Shown here in pieces: positions 14,586 through 39,507 of a stretch of 64,000 nt of DNA. Under the pieces are notes generated by a model. It did not search any database, was not told the origin of the DNA, and saw nothing but the letters and a program-made list of their open reading frames with translations. The stretch is from Luscinia megarhynchos (lineage: Eukaryota; Chordata; Aves; Passeriformes; Turdidae), in NCBI GenBank assembly GCA_034336665.1, contig CM067570.1:12941502-13005501 (forward strand). Reading direction: 5' to 3'. Position 1 is the stretch's first letter; each line of letters begins with the position of its first letter. Both the position numbers and the translations under genes were made by a program.

Positions 14586-16095
14586 TGATCACATGTTTTA
14601 AAGGGTGGTTTTTCAGGAAGGTAACTGGGATTGTGAGAGATCATTTCAGTAAAGTTGTTCATCTTCAGAGGCAGGCAATAATAGCAATGAAATGCAAAGA
14701 ATGTTTTAGGAAGGGAGATATATTTGGTCTTTTGCATTCATGACTGGGTGGAAAATAAGGCTTACTGTATACAGAAGAGAATTTCAGTATACCGTTTTTA
14801 AGGTGAATGAAATAAACATGCTATGGTTTCAAAGGACTGTGCTTTAGAAATGTTCCAGAATATTGTTTATTTAATATAGTTGTAATAAAACAATTGAATT
14901 CTGATTTTAGTAAAACAAGAATACACTGAATTTGAGGTTTTATGGCATCTATAATAACATCTGGAAAAAAGTTGGAATGCTTGCATTTGAGTAAAAAAAA
15001 AAGAATGGAGATGAACCCCTAATCTCTTTAACACATCCTTCAACCATCAAAATGAACTGTCTAGGTTTACTTTAATGGGCTTATTCCAATTTTGCACACA
15101 ATTGCATTGTGTAGGTGAATGGGCCAATTTTTGAACTGAAAAAAGCAGAAGCATTTAAAACTGGTACAACTTTTTGTGATGAAATTTTATGCTTACAAAA
15201 TGCAGGACCTCTTTTACAAATATGGCTCTCCTGTGAGATTGTGTTTTTGTGTGTTCTCTCTTTGGTTTTCATGCTTTACAAAACTCTTAGCTTCAAATTT
15301 CAATCCTAGCTGAATTACTCAAATGTTCTGAGGATTGCAGGAAGTCTGTGATATTCCTGGGCCAATACTACAGATAAGGGTGTAAAGATGAATTTAAAAT
15401 GCTTCAGGCAAGAATACAGCCTTGATGTTTTTTGAAGGTTTGTCTTTGAAATCCCTCGGTCATTCTTCATCCATGAGAGAATTTCCTCTTGTTAAGTTAT
15501 AATTCTGACTAGGGCCATTAATTTTGGCTTGCTTTGCAGGCAATTAATTAAATAGGTAAGGAAAGAAATTAAATTATTTTTACTGTTTACATGCTTTAAC
15601 TCTCACAGGTGCAAACATAGTCAAAATGCTGATTCTCCTGTGTGCTTACTCAGGCTTTTATCTCTTGGTGTTCCTTGCTCGAGTTTTCTGTTGGGTTCTG
15701 TTCTGGAAGTACACTGTCCTGTTCTTCTTCCCAGACTCTGAAGAACTTCAGTGGCTTGTGTCTATCATTTAGTACTTCCATGAGTGCACCAAAGGCTAAA
15801 CCAAGCCCCTTCCTTCACTGTGCTGGTGGGACTCTGAATATTTTAGGGGTTGATGGAGTATTATAGTGAACAGCAATAGCCTGGGTTGGGGGAAATTGCA
15901 GTATCTTCAGTATTGTCCCCATCTACAACCTGCTTTTGTAACTGTGTGTACATCCCCCACTCTGCTGAGTTGCTCCATGTGCTGCTGTCTCCCTTGTTTC
16001 CCTTCATAAGAGATGCAGCACTTGGAAGAAAACTTGACAATCAATTTAAATAATTTAAAGTAATTTTTGAGACTAAGAATCGTGAAGAAGGCTGA

Positions 16096-23193
<7,098 letters not shown>

Positions 23194-23397
23194 AATCAGA
23201 TATTGCAGACTTTGATGGCAGAAGTTCACTTCTCTACAGGTTCAATCAGAAGCTTATGAGCACATTCAAAGATGTAGTTTCCTTGAAGTTCAAGAGCATG
23301 CAGGGGGATGGAGTCTTATTCCATGGAGAAGGACAGCGTGGAGACTACATAACCTTGGAACTGCAGAAGGGGAAGCTCTCCTTGCACCTCAACCTGG
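23194..23397 (+). CDS. CNTNAP5: CNTNAP5 exon (probably exon 5): linker and first half of laminin-G 1
   Basis: This 204-nt exon has the acceptor ttcttttttccag and the donor g/gtaagg. It starts and ends in phase 1, so skipping it would keep the frame. It encodes [10 protein letters not shown], the linker after the discoidin domain, then the opening of the first laminin-G (LNS) domain: [40 protein letters not shown] and [16 protein letters not shown]. The pattern of an aromatic strand, then G-x-L-F-x-x-G, then L-E-L-x-x-G-x-L is typical of LNS folds. These peptides are the strongest evidence for CNTNAP5 over its paralogues. Confidence 0.95.
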
Positions 23398-23598
23398 GTA
23401 AGGGTAATTAGGATTACTGGTTTGCATATAAATCTATTAGTTTATATTAGACAGTGTCTGTAAACTCTTCAACTGAACATTCTGTGTGCTTATGTCATGC
23501 AGGACATAGTAGCTGAGCCAAGAAGAGACCTTGGCTTCTCTAACTGGTGCTGAGCAAGGCAGAACTGTTCAATGGCTAGTTCTGATTCTTCACAAACC

Positions 23599-23627
23599 TT
23601 TTTTTTTTTTATTTTTTTTTTTTTTTT
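23599..23627. repeat. T homopolymer with one A
   Basis: Twelve T, one A, then sixteen T. The + strand T-run could be the poly(A) tail of a minus-strand retrocopy, but no element can be seen beside it. Confidence 0.92.
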
Positions 23628-24247
23628 AATGTGTATGTGGGGGTTTTGGTATTATTTTTAAGAACAGCCTTCTCAGGAAGTTGTCTTTGGACTGCAGAAA
23701 AGGTTTATTTTTGGTTTGTGTCTAATTTTTTTCCATTCACTCAGTGAATTTAGAGCTGAGCTGAGAGTACAGAATTTCAGTGATAACATTCTGGTCAAAA
23801 CATTGTGCACACTGCTGTATGTTTCCTTCTTGAAAACTGTGATTATTCCTGCTTCAATATCTGTAAGGCTATCTGTATGATCATGTTGGATTAGAGAATC
23901 AGAGGAAAGGCTGGCTTAATTTCTTTCTGTAGAAGGATGTTTGGTTTTTTTTCCTGATGAATACAGTGAAGCACTTTGACAATGATAGGGACTTCTGCAG
24001 TAGGAGTGATCATACCCCCTCTCCCAGCCTTACTGCAAAATCTTCACTGGCTTCATCTGTGGGTGTCCCATGGTACTGGCCTCAGCAGTCTCTACTGACT
24101 CATGTTTCTCATACTAAGGGGTTTGAGTTGGGCATTTTTCCCCTTGTGCTTAATTATGTTTGTTTTAAAAATCAGTAAATAATTTCCACAGCTGTTGGAC
24201 TTCATTTTTACATAAGCTCATTAATTGTTGAGTCCCCAAGTTGTGCT

Positions 24248-24275
24248 TGCTTTCTTTCTTTCCTTCTTTCTTTTT
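24248..24275. repeat. Short CTTT-rich microsatellite
   Basis: An imperfect run of ctttctttc and cttctttctttttc repeats inside an intron. Confidence 0.8.
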
Positions 24276-25293
24276 CTGCAAAGATTGGAAATGCTAATGT
24301 ATCATTTTCTGATTTGGGATTTGGATGTTACTTGGACCAAAAAACTACATCCCAAAGCTCTGGATGGAGGAATCTACTCCACTGAATTGTCCTCTTACAA
24401 ATGTTTTGTGCTAGGATTAGAATATAGTACAGTTAATTATATTATGTAACTTCTTCCAGAGGAGATACTGTTGTGAATGTGTATTCTGAGATGAGCTGGG
24501 CTTTTTCCTTCAGCTCTAGCCCTAAGTGTACAAAATTTTAGCCATTTCAGGTCCTCTTTTTGCATTCATATGTCATGGGCAATGGTTTTTGATGACTTCT
24601 CTTGAATCTGCTTGCATCTTGCTTGCATCAGTTTTGGATCATATGTTCTCTGTGTTCTGCAGGAATGCAAAATAGGATGCACACTCCCAGGGAGAAGCTT
24701 TGAAGTGTTCAGCCAGCTGAAAAACAGAAGAGTCCTTGAAATTAATGGGCTAGGGCCTAAATATTTTAATGATTTGTGATCTATACTTTGGGAGAGCTAG
24801 GCCAATTTTAAGAATTTTTATCAGCTGAACAAAGCACTCTTATTGCTTCACTGACTTGTGCCTTTTATTTTTTTTCCCTGTGAAAATGGACAGGTACAAT
24901 TTTCTTGTTAAAATGCAGAAAGCACAGCGGTGACAGTGAAGTGTCAGGAATGGTCTGTTAATGTGATTAGAAAGAAGATTTTGGTGCTACTCAAAGAAAG
25001 CTCTTAAGCCACCAGACCAAAAAGGCCTAGCAGAACCAAGAGTACAGACAACCAGCAATGCCCTGCTTGCTGCAATGTGTGGGTGGAGCATCAGTAACAC
25101 CTCCTGTTCATCACAAGGATTTCACAGGGAAAAAAAGGGGAGGAGGTATAAACATGTATATGTGAATAAGAGACCCAAGGAATCTAAGGCAGTTTTGAAA
25201 AGGATCTGTTTCCAAGAGCTCTGCCTTGCATCCCGGAGCTCTGCTCTGTGCTTCCCTTGAGTCCCCAAGCTCCAGTTAAGAGTCTGGAGGTAA

Positions 25294-29256
<3,963 letters not shown>

Positions 29257-31849
29257 TGAGCAGAGTTCAGATTTGGATAGCTGTGGGGATAATTAGCTCG
29301 TTAAAATGATATTGCTGAGGTTAACACCAGCCAGCATTGGCTCCTGTGGTGAGAGTTATTGAGAGACACATGTGGAAACCAATGCATTTCTCTCATTTTT
29401 CTGGTGTATTAGAATTTGCTTGGGGAAGCATTTTATTTTTTTTTTTTCAAGATAAAAATGTGTATATTTAATGACATGATAAAAGTCATTGTGATTTTTT
29501 TCCTGGTTAACTCAGATAAAATCTTATTTTCTGAACCATTCTCGGTCACTGTTGGGAAGTACAGCACTGGCAGAATTCTACTTTGATACTTCAGTTCATA
29601 TTATAGAGAAGAAAAAAATATTCCTGTTATCACTGGAAATAGTCTCCTTTGTGCTGCTCCTTATATTCAGTGTATTGGCAGTTCTGAGAACCATTGACTT
29701 TGAAATACTATCTCTGAATGTGGAATGGTAGAGGCAAAGCAAGAGGAACTACAGTCTTATCCAGCTTGATAACATAAACCACATATATAACTTAACACAT
29801 AATGATGTCCAGAATTACAGATATATTTAAATATATCACAAAAATGACAAACATTCTATTTTGCAAGAAGAGTGAACTACACTCCCATGAAGCCTTGACA
29901 AATTCAGCTTTTGCCTCACTTCTACACTGTGCTTTGATAAATGCCTTTTGGCTAACAATGTCTCTGGAGAACATGGAAATGAAACTGCTTCTGGCTCCCA
30001 TGGCATCTTGTAGTTTCTAGCAATGTATATGAATACACTGAACCTGAAAGAAAGCAAACCAGAAGACCAAGGAATTTCTTTCTGTGCTTTCCCTGCCTAG
30101 GGCGAGGCTGAATACACAGGGAGCTGGAAAATGGAAAGGTGATGGGTGAGAAGTTCCTCACACTGTGGTGTTGGCAGTAAAAACTGCCTCCAGGATATTC
30201 CCCTGGGACCAAGAGACTTTGCTTTAATAATCTTGAGTTTGATTTTTCTGACTGAGGACTCAAAGGCACAGATCTTATGAACTGTGTGAAATTGCTCTTG
30301 CCCTCAGTTTCCTTTCTAAAGGGGGGAGCAACAGCCCCTGTCTGCTTCTTAGGTCATTAAACAGCTGTTTGTTCTGCTGGCTGGATAATGGGAAGGCCTT
30401 TCTAGAGGAGAACAACAAAGTTTTGCAATGCACTTTTTCTCAGAAGGGGCCATTGTCTGGGTATAAGTGGCCCCAAGCAATGAAACTCTGTTATGACTAC
30501 ACTTGTTCAGACCTAGATGAAAGGTGTAGGAATCCAGCTCCTTCTCTCAGTTTAAGGTAGCAGAGATGTGCCTTCTTCCTTCAATCTCTTTCACATAAGT
30601 GATGATTTAAATGCCATGGTTTCCAGAGGCGAGCTGCTGTACTGCATTTTTCAGGCTTTATGAGCTGCTCTGTGCTGTGTTGTGACACTTGGGTATGCAA
30701 AGTGCATGGAATGGTTGCCACACTCAGAGTGCCTCATAATCTTAGATGAACATCCTCCTATAGGAAATGGGCCCTGTAAATCTGTTTTCCAACATTCTCA
30801 GTAGTCCAGTTATTTCTAGCAACTCTCAGGTACTTGTTGGTTATTTAGGCTGATCCCTTTTCTCTTTTCTGCTCTTCCCACTCATCAGCAATTAACTTGC
30901 TCAAATTAAAATAACTTGTTCTTGTTAAATGTAGTCTTTTGCCTGCCAGAGTTATTCTGCACTAAATGCTTTTACTCAAAGTGCATAGAGGTTTTCAAGC
31001 AAGAAGCTCTTTCCACAGGGAGCTGCAAACTTCATGTCTTTGTAGTCACTTGGGTTGTCTGAAGTGGAAATGTGATGGAAGGATCAGCACAGAAAAATTA
31101 ATAAATGTAGCATGGACTTGGAACTACTCCTTCCAAAGATGTGTTGTATGTTTGCGTTCTCTTCCCACAAGCTGGAGATCACCTAAGATGGTTCTGCACT
31201 ATTAGTCCCTTTGTTTCCTAGCAAAAGATAATTGATGACAAACTGGTTGGTTTGGGATTAAGAAGCTATTAATGTTTAGAGACATCAATTTTTGCCTCCA
31301 AAGGCAGGGAGACTTCAACACTCACTCTCTGCTTCACTCTGTGCCTTTGTGAATGTTGCCACAGTCAGTAAGCCAAACTTGGGGGTTTTCATACCCATCA
31401 GCCTTGTTTTGATTTTTTTACTTTTGACATCTTTCACACAAGCAGGAGAATGATACACCAGCTTTGGAGGTATAGATTTCCTCTTATGATATGGTTCCTC
31501 ACCCGTATAAATAATGGTCCCAAACCAGCTGCAGTTAAAGTCAGAGGCAGAAACTACAGGTTGTCAATAACAGTGCTGTAGTATGTATTGTACTCTTGGG
31601 TGGTGGCTGTGATTATCATTCTGCCTGTTCTTTTCTGTAACTCATTTGCAGTTTTCAGACTTGCAATAAATCCCCTTGAGAGGGCATCTCAAGATAACGA
31701 GGCAGCCTGTCTCTTTGAACTGGAACTTGCCTTCAGAATTCCATTTTTGTATTGCCTGATACTTAACCCTCCTATATAGCACTGTCTGTTTGGACAGGCT
31801 ATCTTTGCTCTCTCTGGGGTTTTGTCTGTCCCTGATGGCATGTTGTAGG

Positions 31850-32015
31850 CTTTGTAGTTTTTTGAGTTTTGTTTCTTTGGGTTTTTCAGTTTGGCTTTTT
31901 TGTTGGTTGGGGTTTTTTTTGGGGGGGAGGAGGGGGGGTTGGGTTCTTTGTTTGATTGGTGGTTTGTTTTTGTTTTTTGGGGGTGTTTTCTTGAGGATTT
32001 TTGTTCATTTTGTTT
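31850..32015. repeat. GT-rich tract with long G-runs
   Basis: A strongly G+T-skewed stretch with T-runs and G-runs. The core at 31906-31943 has ggggtttttttt, seven Gs, aggagg and seven Gs, then ttggg. Four or more G-tracts of three or more bases occur within 40 bp on the transcribed sense strand. Confidence 0.85.
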
Positions 32016-34512
32016 TCCCTTCCCTTGATTGTTGAATTCTGGGCAATGATAGGGAATCTTTTATGTGCTTCCCAAGCAATTACTGCAAAAGGTTATGAGA
32101 AGTCAAATTTCTGTAATTAACCACTGTCATGGTCATAGGGAAGACCTCACAAAATGCTTCAAAATAGTAATCTAAGGGTTTGCCCTATTTACTGAATGTT
32201 TTCTCAGCACAAGAGAAGTTGAGACTGCTGATTATGAGAAATCTCACAGCAGTTACACTTCTTGAGCAATTAAGTAGGGGTAAGAAAATATTCAAGAGCC
32301 ACATTTACAAGAAGCAGAATGGAAATTGTTCTGCACAGAAGGAAATTTGACCTGTTGGTATCTGGGACAGAGAAGGGAGAGATTTTATGCTTGTTACGAG
32401 TGTATGTAGATGCAGGAAGAGATGGGGCAAGTTTTAGGAAGATAAATCCATTGAGAATTGCTAAATGCATCTGGTTGAGGGAGTAGATAAGAGAAAAAAT
32501 AGCTATAGCATCCTCAAAATATAGAATCCTTTCCACCAGTGGTTACTTAGTGCTAGATTCTGGTTTCACCTTTATAAACTGCTCAAATGTGACCTGTGGC
32601 GGCGTCTTAAGTTGTTTTTATGCTTCACTGATTTGTGATGCCAAAATAGAAAGTTGTCTAGCTGATGAAAAGAAATTAGGAGGTCATGAAAAGCTGCTGT
32701 GTTTGGTCTTCTCAATGTTCCACCCTAGTTGCTCACTGAAATTGAGAAAAACACGATCTCCCTTTCTCTTCCATTACCTCTGGCTAATAGAAATTGGAGT
32801 TGCATTTTTATTTAGCAGAGCAAACCCTGTGCTGGCTCAAGAGGAGTGCAGGGTACTGTAAGGCAGAAGTTTGTCAGCTCTCAGGTACACTTGAATTTCT
32901 ACACTGGCCTGCCATGTTGAATGTGAGAGTGACAGCTCAGCACAGCGAGGGATGTGGTGACATGTAAATGTATCACTGTAGTGCCTTGGGGAAATAACCA
33001 ATTGCCAGCATCAAAGAGCAAGGAAAGATACCTAGTGACAGGAGAATGTAAACTAATAATTCATTCTCTTTATAGAGAATCCAAACATGCTATTTTATTA
33101 AGCTGATTTGAGATACCTTCATCCTGAGAAGAATTTACTTGTCTGCAAATGTCTCGTTCTACCAAAGTGCTCTGGCAAGTGTTGATCTATCTGTGAACAT
33201 CAGGCTGGTGATTTGTGAAGCCCTCTCCTAGGGTTTGGAGAATCACAAGTTAGATTTCTTTTCTTATTTTTTGCACTCCAATAAGACTACAGTAATCATA
33301 TATAAAAAATGTTAGAAGATTTTAGTTGGAAGTTTTTCACAACTTCCTATGGACCAAGTTGAATTTCTAAAAATAAATTAAATTTTAATTTATTTTATTA
33401 AGAATAAGTTTCAATTATTTAATGGGAGTGTCAACACAATTTGCTATGTTTTAGATAAGGCGGTGAACTCAGATTCCAGAAATATTTGGTTCTTTTAAAA
33501 ACAGATTTTTATATTTTCTTCTGTCTTTCTGTATGCTCTCTGGGTCTTCAGAGGAGTCTCCTTTGCATTCTACCTGCATTATGCAAGGAAATCTATATAA
33601 ATAGCATTAATTCTAAAGTCCTATTTTATTGTTGCTGAAGGGTATAACAGGATTATTTTGAAAGAAATTAAGTGTGTCACCTCAATTGAGGTCTTGAAAT
33701 AAAGCCTATTTAAATGACATCTTTCCCATTGATTTCAGTTGGCTTTGTCCACAATTCCAAGGAGTTTCAGTGTGCAAATGTATAATCCAGCACATAGCTG
33801 CATTAATAAACTCTCTTGATAAAAAATTTCATTGTGTTAGGATTTTGATGGTTGTGATGACAACAAGTAAAGCAAGTCTTTTGGGAAGGCAGATCATACT
33901 TTTTTAATAAGAGTGGATGACATGCAGAAAAAAATGACATGTTTCTGAGCAAACAAGGCTTCTTTTTGAGAGTCATCAGAATTCAGCAAATTAGAGGTTA
34001 GAAACCATTGTTCAGGGTTTCATTTATTACATTATCTGGATAGTCAAATTGAATGAGTAGGGCAGTTAGTGCCTGCTGAGCAGAGGAGGATGTTTCAAGG
34101 TGGGAGGTGATAAGGCTGTTAGTCCCTGTAGGAAAGGAAGAGAGATGGCTAATTATTGTCATAGGAGTTAGCAGGGGATAAGGAAAATGGAACAAAATGT
34201 AATTTTCTGCAAAGCCAAGGCCTTAGCATATTTTTAAGGTATTATTCCAATTGGTGAGGCCTTAGGAACCCTTTGGCACTTGGCATAACAGAGGGGGACA
34301 AGCTGAGCCCATCACAGTCAGGAGCCTGGATTGTGTGCAGTTCACACCAACCATTTCAGCTGGTGTTGTGCTATGATACACAGATAATTGGAATTTAAAA
34401 GAGCAACATCTGTTAGAGGGAACTAATACATAAAAAACAAAAAGAAAAAAGCTGATAGGAATTGCTTTCTATACACTTTTCTATTTTAAGGTAGATGTGG
34501 TTCTGTTTTCAT

Positions 34513-34531
34513 AATAATAATAATAGTAATG
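34513..34531. repeat. Short (ATA)n microsatellite
   Basis: Five or so ataata triplets with one interruption (agtaatg). Intronic. Confidence 0.75.
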
Positions 34532-37500
34532 AAGAAAAAAAATCTCCTTGCTGCTGTGTTTTGTTCCAGGCAATAAAAACTAATAAGCTGTAGATCACTT
34601 TACCTTGAAGTGGAGCAAAAATTGGACTTGGACTGTAATAATTTGCCAGTTTGATTTAAAACATCTATCTCATTCACTTCTAGCAAGGTGAATTTGAATT
34701 TTGGCTTCATTCCTACTTGTTGCTTAAAGTGAATATTCCCCCTCACCAGGAGATTGGGTATGGGTGATGTCTTGGGAGGAGACATAGCCAGAACAGCTGA
34801 TCCAAACTGATCAAAGGAATATTCTGCACCAAATAAGACTACTTAGCAATAAAAGCCAAGAGGAAAAAGGAAGGGAAGAGGCATTTATTATTGCAGAGCA
34901 ACTTCTATACATGCTGAAACCCTGCTTCCTAGGAAGTAGCTGGGCATCACCTGCTCATGGAAAGTAAAGATTAAGTCTTTTGTTTTCCTTTGCTTCTACT
35001 TGCAGCCTTTGCTTTTGGTTTAATAAAGTGCCTTTTTCTTGACACAAGAGGGTTTTCTTCCTTCATTTTCTCCCCCCACTTCATGAGGAGGGGAGTGATA
35101 GAGGGCTTGGTGGGCACCTGGCATCCAGACAAAGTCAGTACACAACAGAGAGAAAATATTAAATTGTCATTTTTTTCCGTGTTTGTGTGTGTTTCCTCCT
35201 GTGGTCTTTTTACCCCCTTTTCCTGTCTCTGAGAAAAACGATGTAGAATGTTTCCAAAATATTTCTGCATTTGCTGTCATCTTTTGTCAGCATCTCATAA
35301 CTACTGCACCATGTAATAAAACAATAATGTACAGTTACTAGGGGCATAAAATGGTAAAATCTTTTGTTCTGCTTCTGGCCAGTGACACAGTCAGCTTAGG
35401 AGTCTGAGATAAAGAACATCTGGAAAGGTCCAGCCAAGCATTTAATCCCTGATTCTCTCATGGTCACAATGTTTCTAAGCCTTTTCTATTTTGTTACTTT
35501 CTCTCCATTGGAAATATTATTTTAATGCTAGAAAACCTTAAATCAATGTTATAAACAATTAATATTTTAGTGGAATTCATGATACTTGCAGTAAGTGTAG
35601 ATAGGGCTGTCCTCTGTCATGAGATTGTGTATCACAGAGCCATAGTAGTTTCAATGGAACTTGGGTCAGGAAAGCTTTCAGATTTCCATTTTGAAATCTT
35701 TTCTCAGAGGAACAGAAACCCATGTCAGTACAGGAATTTCTGGTCCCCTGCTCCTGGGATGGACTGGTTGCTTGCTCAGTGGACCCCTCCCAACTGAAGG
35801 AACACCGTGTGCCTTGGTGCTCCCCTGTCCTGTTTGAAGACAGTTTGCAGCAGTATTTCAGAAGGCTGGAGCTGATATCTCACTTTGATCTGCTTTTCAT
35901 TTAGTGCTCAGTGTGATCTTGAGAAGTGTTTGAAATATGTGGGTCTCTTGACATTTGTTCTCTTAGAGAGAGTTAATTTTAAAATAGGACTTGAAGGAAT
36001 CTCCCTCATTCTCAAAATCCAGTTTCTCAGAGCTGAATGCCAATTTTTCATCTTATCCTTTTAAAACTGCACCAGAGGTCACCTTTTCCTTACTCTCCTT
36101 GTAAATTTGTCTGCAAACTCAGTCTCTTCACAGCTAGAAGTAGTCCTCCAATTTTCAAGCTGGAGAAATTCTTGCCAGTTTACCACATTTATATCTCAGC
36201 CAGGCCTGGGATCTTAGTCCCTTTACCTGTCATATGAAATCATCCTTTCTAATCCTCTACAGAAAGCAAGATACCCTTTTTTATTGGACAGCATCCATAG
36301 AGTGATTAATGAGGAAACTTTAAGTGCCCATTTGACGCTCTAACCTGCAGGTAGAATGAGAGCTCAGAAATCCTCATTTATTGTTCTTCCTTTTCAAGCT
36401 GTGATCTTGGCCTGGATCCTCTGGTAGGCTAAGTGCTGAGAATTGCAGTGCAGCTGTCAGTTTGAGTAATTTCCCAAGTGCATATTATTTTTGATTAGTA
36501 TTCTCTGAGACCAAGGAGGATGTATAAGGAACTTTGTACCAATTGTCCTGACTGTGTTATTGTTTTCTCTCTTCATTGAACAGTACATAGTACTACATGA
36601 AGAAAGGCCAGAAAAGACTGAAATGGTTCATTAAAGTTATACAGATTTTGTTGAAGTCCCACAGAAGTCACTGGAAAGTCTCCAGTCAGTTTTGGATGTG
36701 GTTTATGGCTCAGAGGATCTTCTATGTAATCCACTTTTATCCTCATCACTTAGCAACTGTGTTCTTCCATTCTCTTTTAATAGGAGATGCTCTGGTCCTT
36801 CTTTAAAATGCTGTAACATGCTGCTGCCTGTTCATTCAACATCTCACTTGAACAAGAACCACCTTGAAAGCTTTACCCTGCCTGCAGAAATCTGGGCTGC
36901 TTCCACTCTTTTCTTAAGACAGCTGTCATGGCAGCCAGTGAAAAATTGCAAGTATCTCCATTGCATTTTTAGGTTCAGAAGTTTTCTCTTGTGAGAACAA
37001 TAAGAACTATTTTGTAAAGATTTCACTGCTTGTTAGAGGAGTTGCTAATCAATCTGGAGATGGACTCAATGGAATTCTCAAATGCCACATCATAGCTAGA
37101 GTTTCCAGCAGCTGGGTAGAGCTGAGCATCTCCTTTATTTTCTCTAGGGATTAGACTGTTCTTATCCCATTTCCTAGCCAATGAGCTTTTACTTTTCAGT
37201 TAAATTGAGTTCAATTATAAAATCAAGTGTCTGCCAGAAATCTGGCATATACCCTGGAGAGTTCCAGAACTCCTGCCAATTAAAGCAAAATGCTCATGAT
37301 TAGATGAAGGTTTAGAGGGAGCTGTTTACTTTTCTAACTGAGACCTGCTGGAGTAATTTGAGAATAACACTCATGGCAAATTTAACAATTTTTGTAAAGA
37401 GAACCTATCCCACTTCAGTGGACAAATGTTTTTCAAAGTAACTGTTGTGTATGTCTTTTTTCAGGTTTTCATGTTACTGTCTCTAGGAAGGCAGACAAGT

Positions 37501-39215
37501 TGGTCAGTTAAGGATGGCAGTAACTAATGTTGGTGTGTATTAACTACATCATCCAGCTTTGCTCTGGAATGTTGCTTTAAGGTGTTTCCCTCCTAAATTA
37601 GTCAGATGCATTGATGTAAGTTCTTGTGGCATCAATTGTTTTACTCATTTTTTTCCTTTTATTTTTTACAAATTCTGGCTAGATTTTAGCTCTGACTGCA
37701 ATTACTTTTGACCCTTACATCATGGAGATCTCAATTTTTGAATAAGAGTAACAAAAATACCTCATGAAAAGAACTCCCCAAAAGACAGACACACCACTTG
37801 TCTGTTTTCCAAATGCACCTTTAATCCCATTTACACAGAATACTGCAGTACAACCTTTGTGCATTTCCAGCTGCCTGTTCTTATGGCAGGTGGAATGAGA
37901 CCTGCTCTGCTTCAGTTTAGACAATGGAGAGGCTGAAGTTAAAGTCAGACTTCAGAGCTTGAAACCTGACCAGGTGAAGCAAGGAAAGAGATGTGGAGGC
38001 CCTGTTCATATGCCCCAACATTGGCCCTGCAGTCAGCACTCTCTGCTGATCATGTCTCAGGAGAGGACTTCTGGCCTGAATTTGATTAAAAACTGAGGTA
38101 GAAATGAAGCAATAACAATAGCAAACAAAGGTTTGTGTCATCTCTTCACGCGGCAAATCCCAGCAGGTAGTAGAAAATTTTAAAGGCTGAGACCAAATAT
38201 CCATCCCACTTCCCACCTGATTAATGTTCAGTGGAGTTCAGATAAGCTTTGGATTATATCTCAAAACACATTCTAATATGATATACCCATGGGTTCCTTT
38301 TGCCAAATCTGGTAGGTAGCATTCTGAACCGAACAGGTACTATACAGATAGCTCCACATAGATAAGTATCTTTCAAGCATTGCTTCATCCAGTGATAACT
38401 TTGTCTATTTCTGGTACCTTATTTTCCATTTAAAAAATAAAGACTGGAAAGACATTTGAAAGTGATAGGAAGCAGTTCCATCACCTGTCTGAGACTGCAG
38501 AGAGGAATTCCCCAAGCTCGATGCAACTTCCTGCACATCCATCAAGTGCTGTTCATTATAATTATCCTGTTAGAGTGAGGTACAGGCTCTGATGAGAAGT
38601 GCTATCATGGAGAAAGCCTTACACTCTGATGTTTTTATCAGATTACAGTTGGTATTTCACAAAGCAGCCAAGTTCAAAGCAGCTGGCTGCAACAGTCTCC
38701 TGGAGTGGCTTTGAAAGACGTGGCTCCTTAAGTTCATCCTGGCTTTGTAGCCTGTTAAGGTTTTATACCATGGCCTGATTGACCTGGCGGGGTAATCTAC
38801 AGTGGCTGAGCAAACTGATGGAGCCATTTCTTCCACCAACTGCAGTGATACAAGCTGGTGCAGATTCTGCACACTGCTTTGAGTAAATGCGCTTCTCTTC
38901 TGGGCAAATTGAACCCTTGATTTCAGGGCTGGGTGACTGAGACAATCAACTAAGGTGTGACATTTGGTTACATTTAGATCCTTCTTAGAAGTAAGGTTTT
39001 GATTTTTGATCCTCAATATTTGGGCTAAAAGTAAAATTTTGAGGTTAGATATGTTTTCCCAGCACGGACAGATACATTTCCTATTGATTTCCAAACGTAT
39101 GTGTCTGAATAATAATACCCATTTCAGCCTTGAGGGTGATTAGAAATCCAATGAGCTTATTTAACTGAAGATATTTTAGGGTGACTGAAAAAAATGTCAT
39201 GCTGATTATGTTTGA

Positions 39216-39242
39216 TTTTTTTTTTTTTTTTTTTTTTTGCAG
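39216..39242 (+). promoter_or_regulatory. CNTNAP5: Acceptor of exon 39243-39507: 23-T tract plus GCAG
   Basis: The polypyrimidine tract is an uninterrupted run of 23 T (39216-39238) followed by gcag. It serves as the tract for U2AF binding. Such a homopolymer is prone to length change, so alleles could differ in tract length. Confidence 0.9.
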
Positions 39243-39507
39243 GGGAATGTGACCTTTTCTTGCTCAGAACCACAAATTGTTCCTATCACCTTTGTGAGCT
39301 CCAGTCGAAGCTACTTGCTGCTCCCCGGCACTGCTCAAATTGATGGTTTGTCAGTCAGCTTCCAGTTCAGGACATGGAATAAAGATGGCTTACTTCTGTT
39401 CACCGAGCTGTCTGAAAACTCAGGACATCTCTTGGTTTACCTCCATGGTGGGAGACTGATGCTACTAATTCAAAAGGAGACTGAGAACCCAGTGGAAATC
39501 ACTGAAG
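39243..39507 (+). CDS. CNTNAP5: CNTNAP5 exon (probably exon 8): laminin-G 1/2 junction and first half of laminin-G 2
   Basis: This 265-nt exon is the longest here. It follows a 23-T tract and gcag, enters in phase 0 and leaves in phase 1 at ga-a-g/gtgttt. It encodes [40 protein letters not shown] and [20 protein letters not shown], then a strand rich in Leu and Val ending N-P-V-E-I-T-E. N-V-T is a potential N-glycosylation site, and the FSC cysteine should pair back to laminin-G 1. The F-Q-F-R-T-W-N-x-D-G-L-L block is the opening of the second LNS domain. The donor is weak (T at +4, +5 and +6). Retention of the intron would add 13 residues and stop at 39546-39548. Confidence 0.94.

Noticed and set aside
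23599..23627. Poly(A) tail of a minus-strand processed pseudogene
   Set aside because: No gene-like sequence was recognised on either side, so it is kept as a T-rich tract.
38657..39094. 145-codon minus-strand open frame
   Set aside because: No domain, signal or family resemblance, no splice context, and ordinary intron composition. Such lengths arise by chance in 64 kb.
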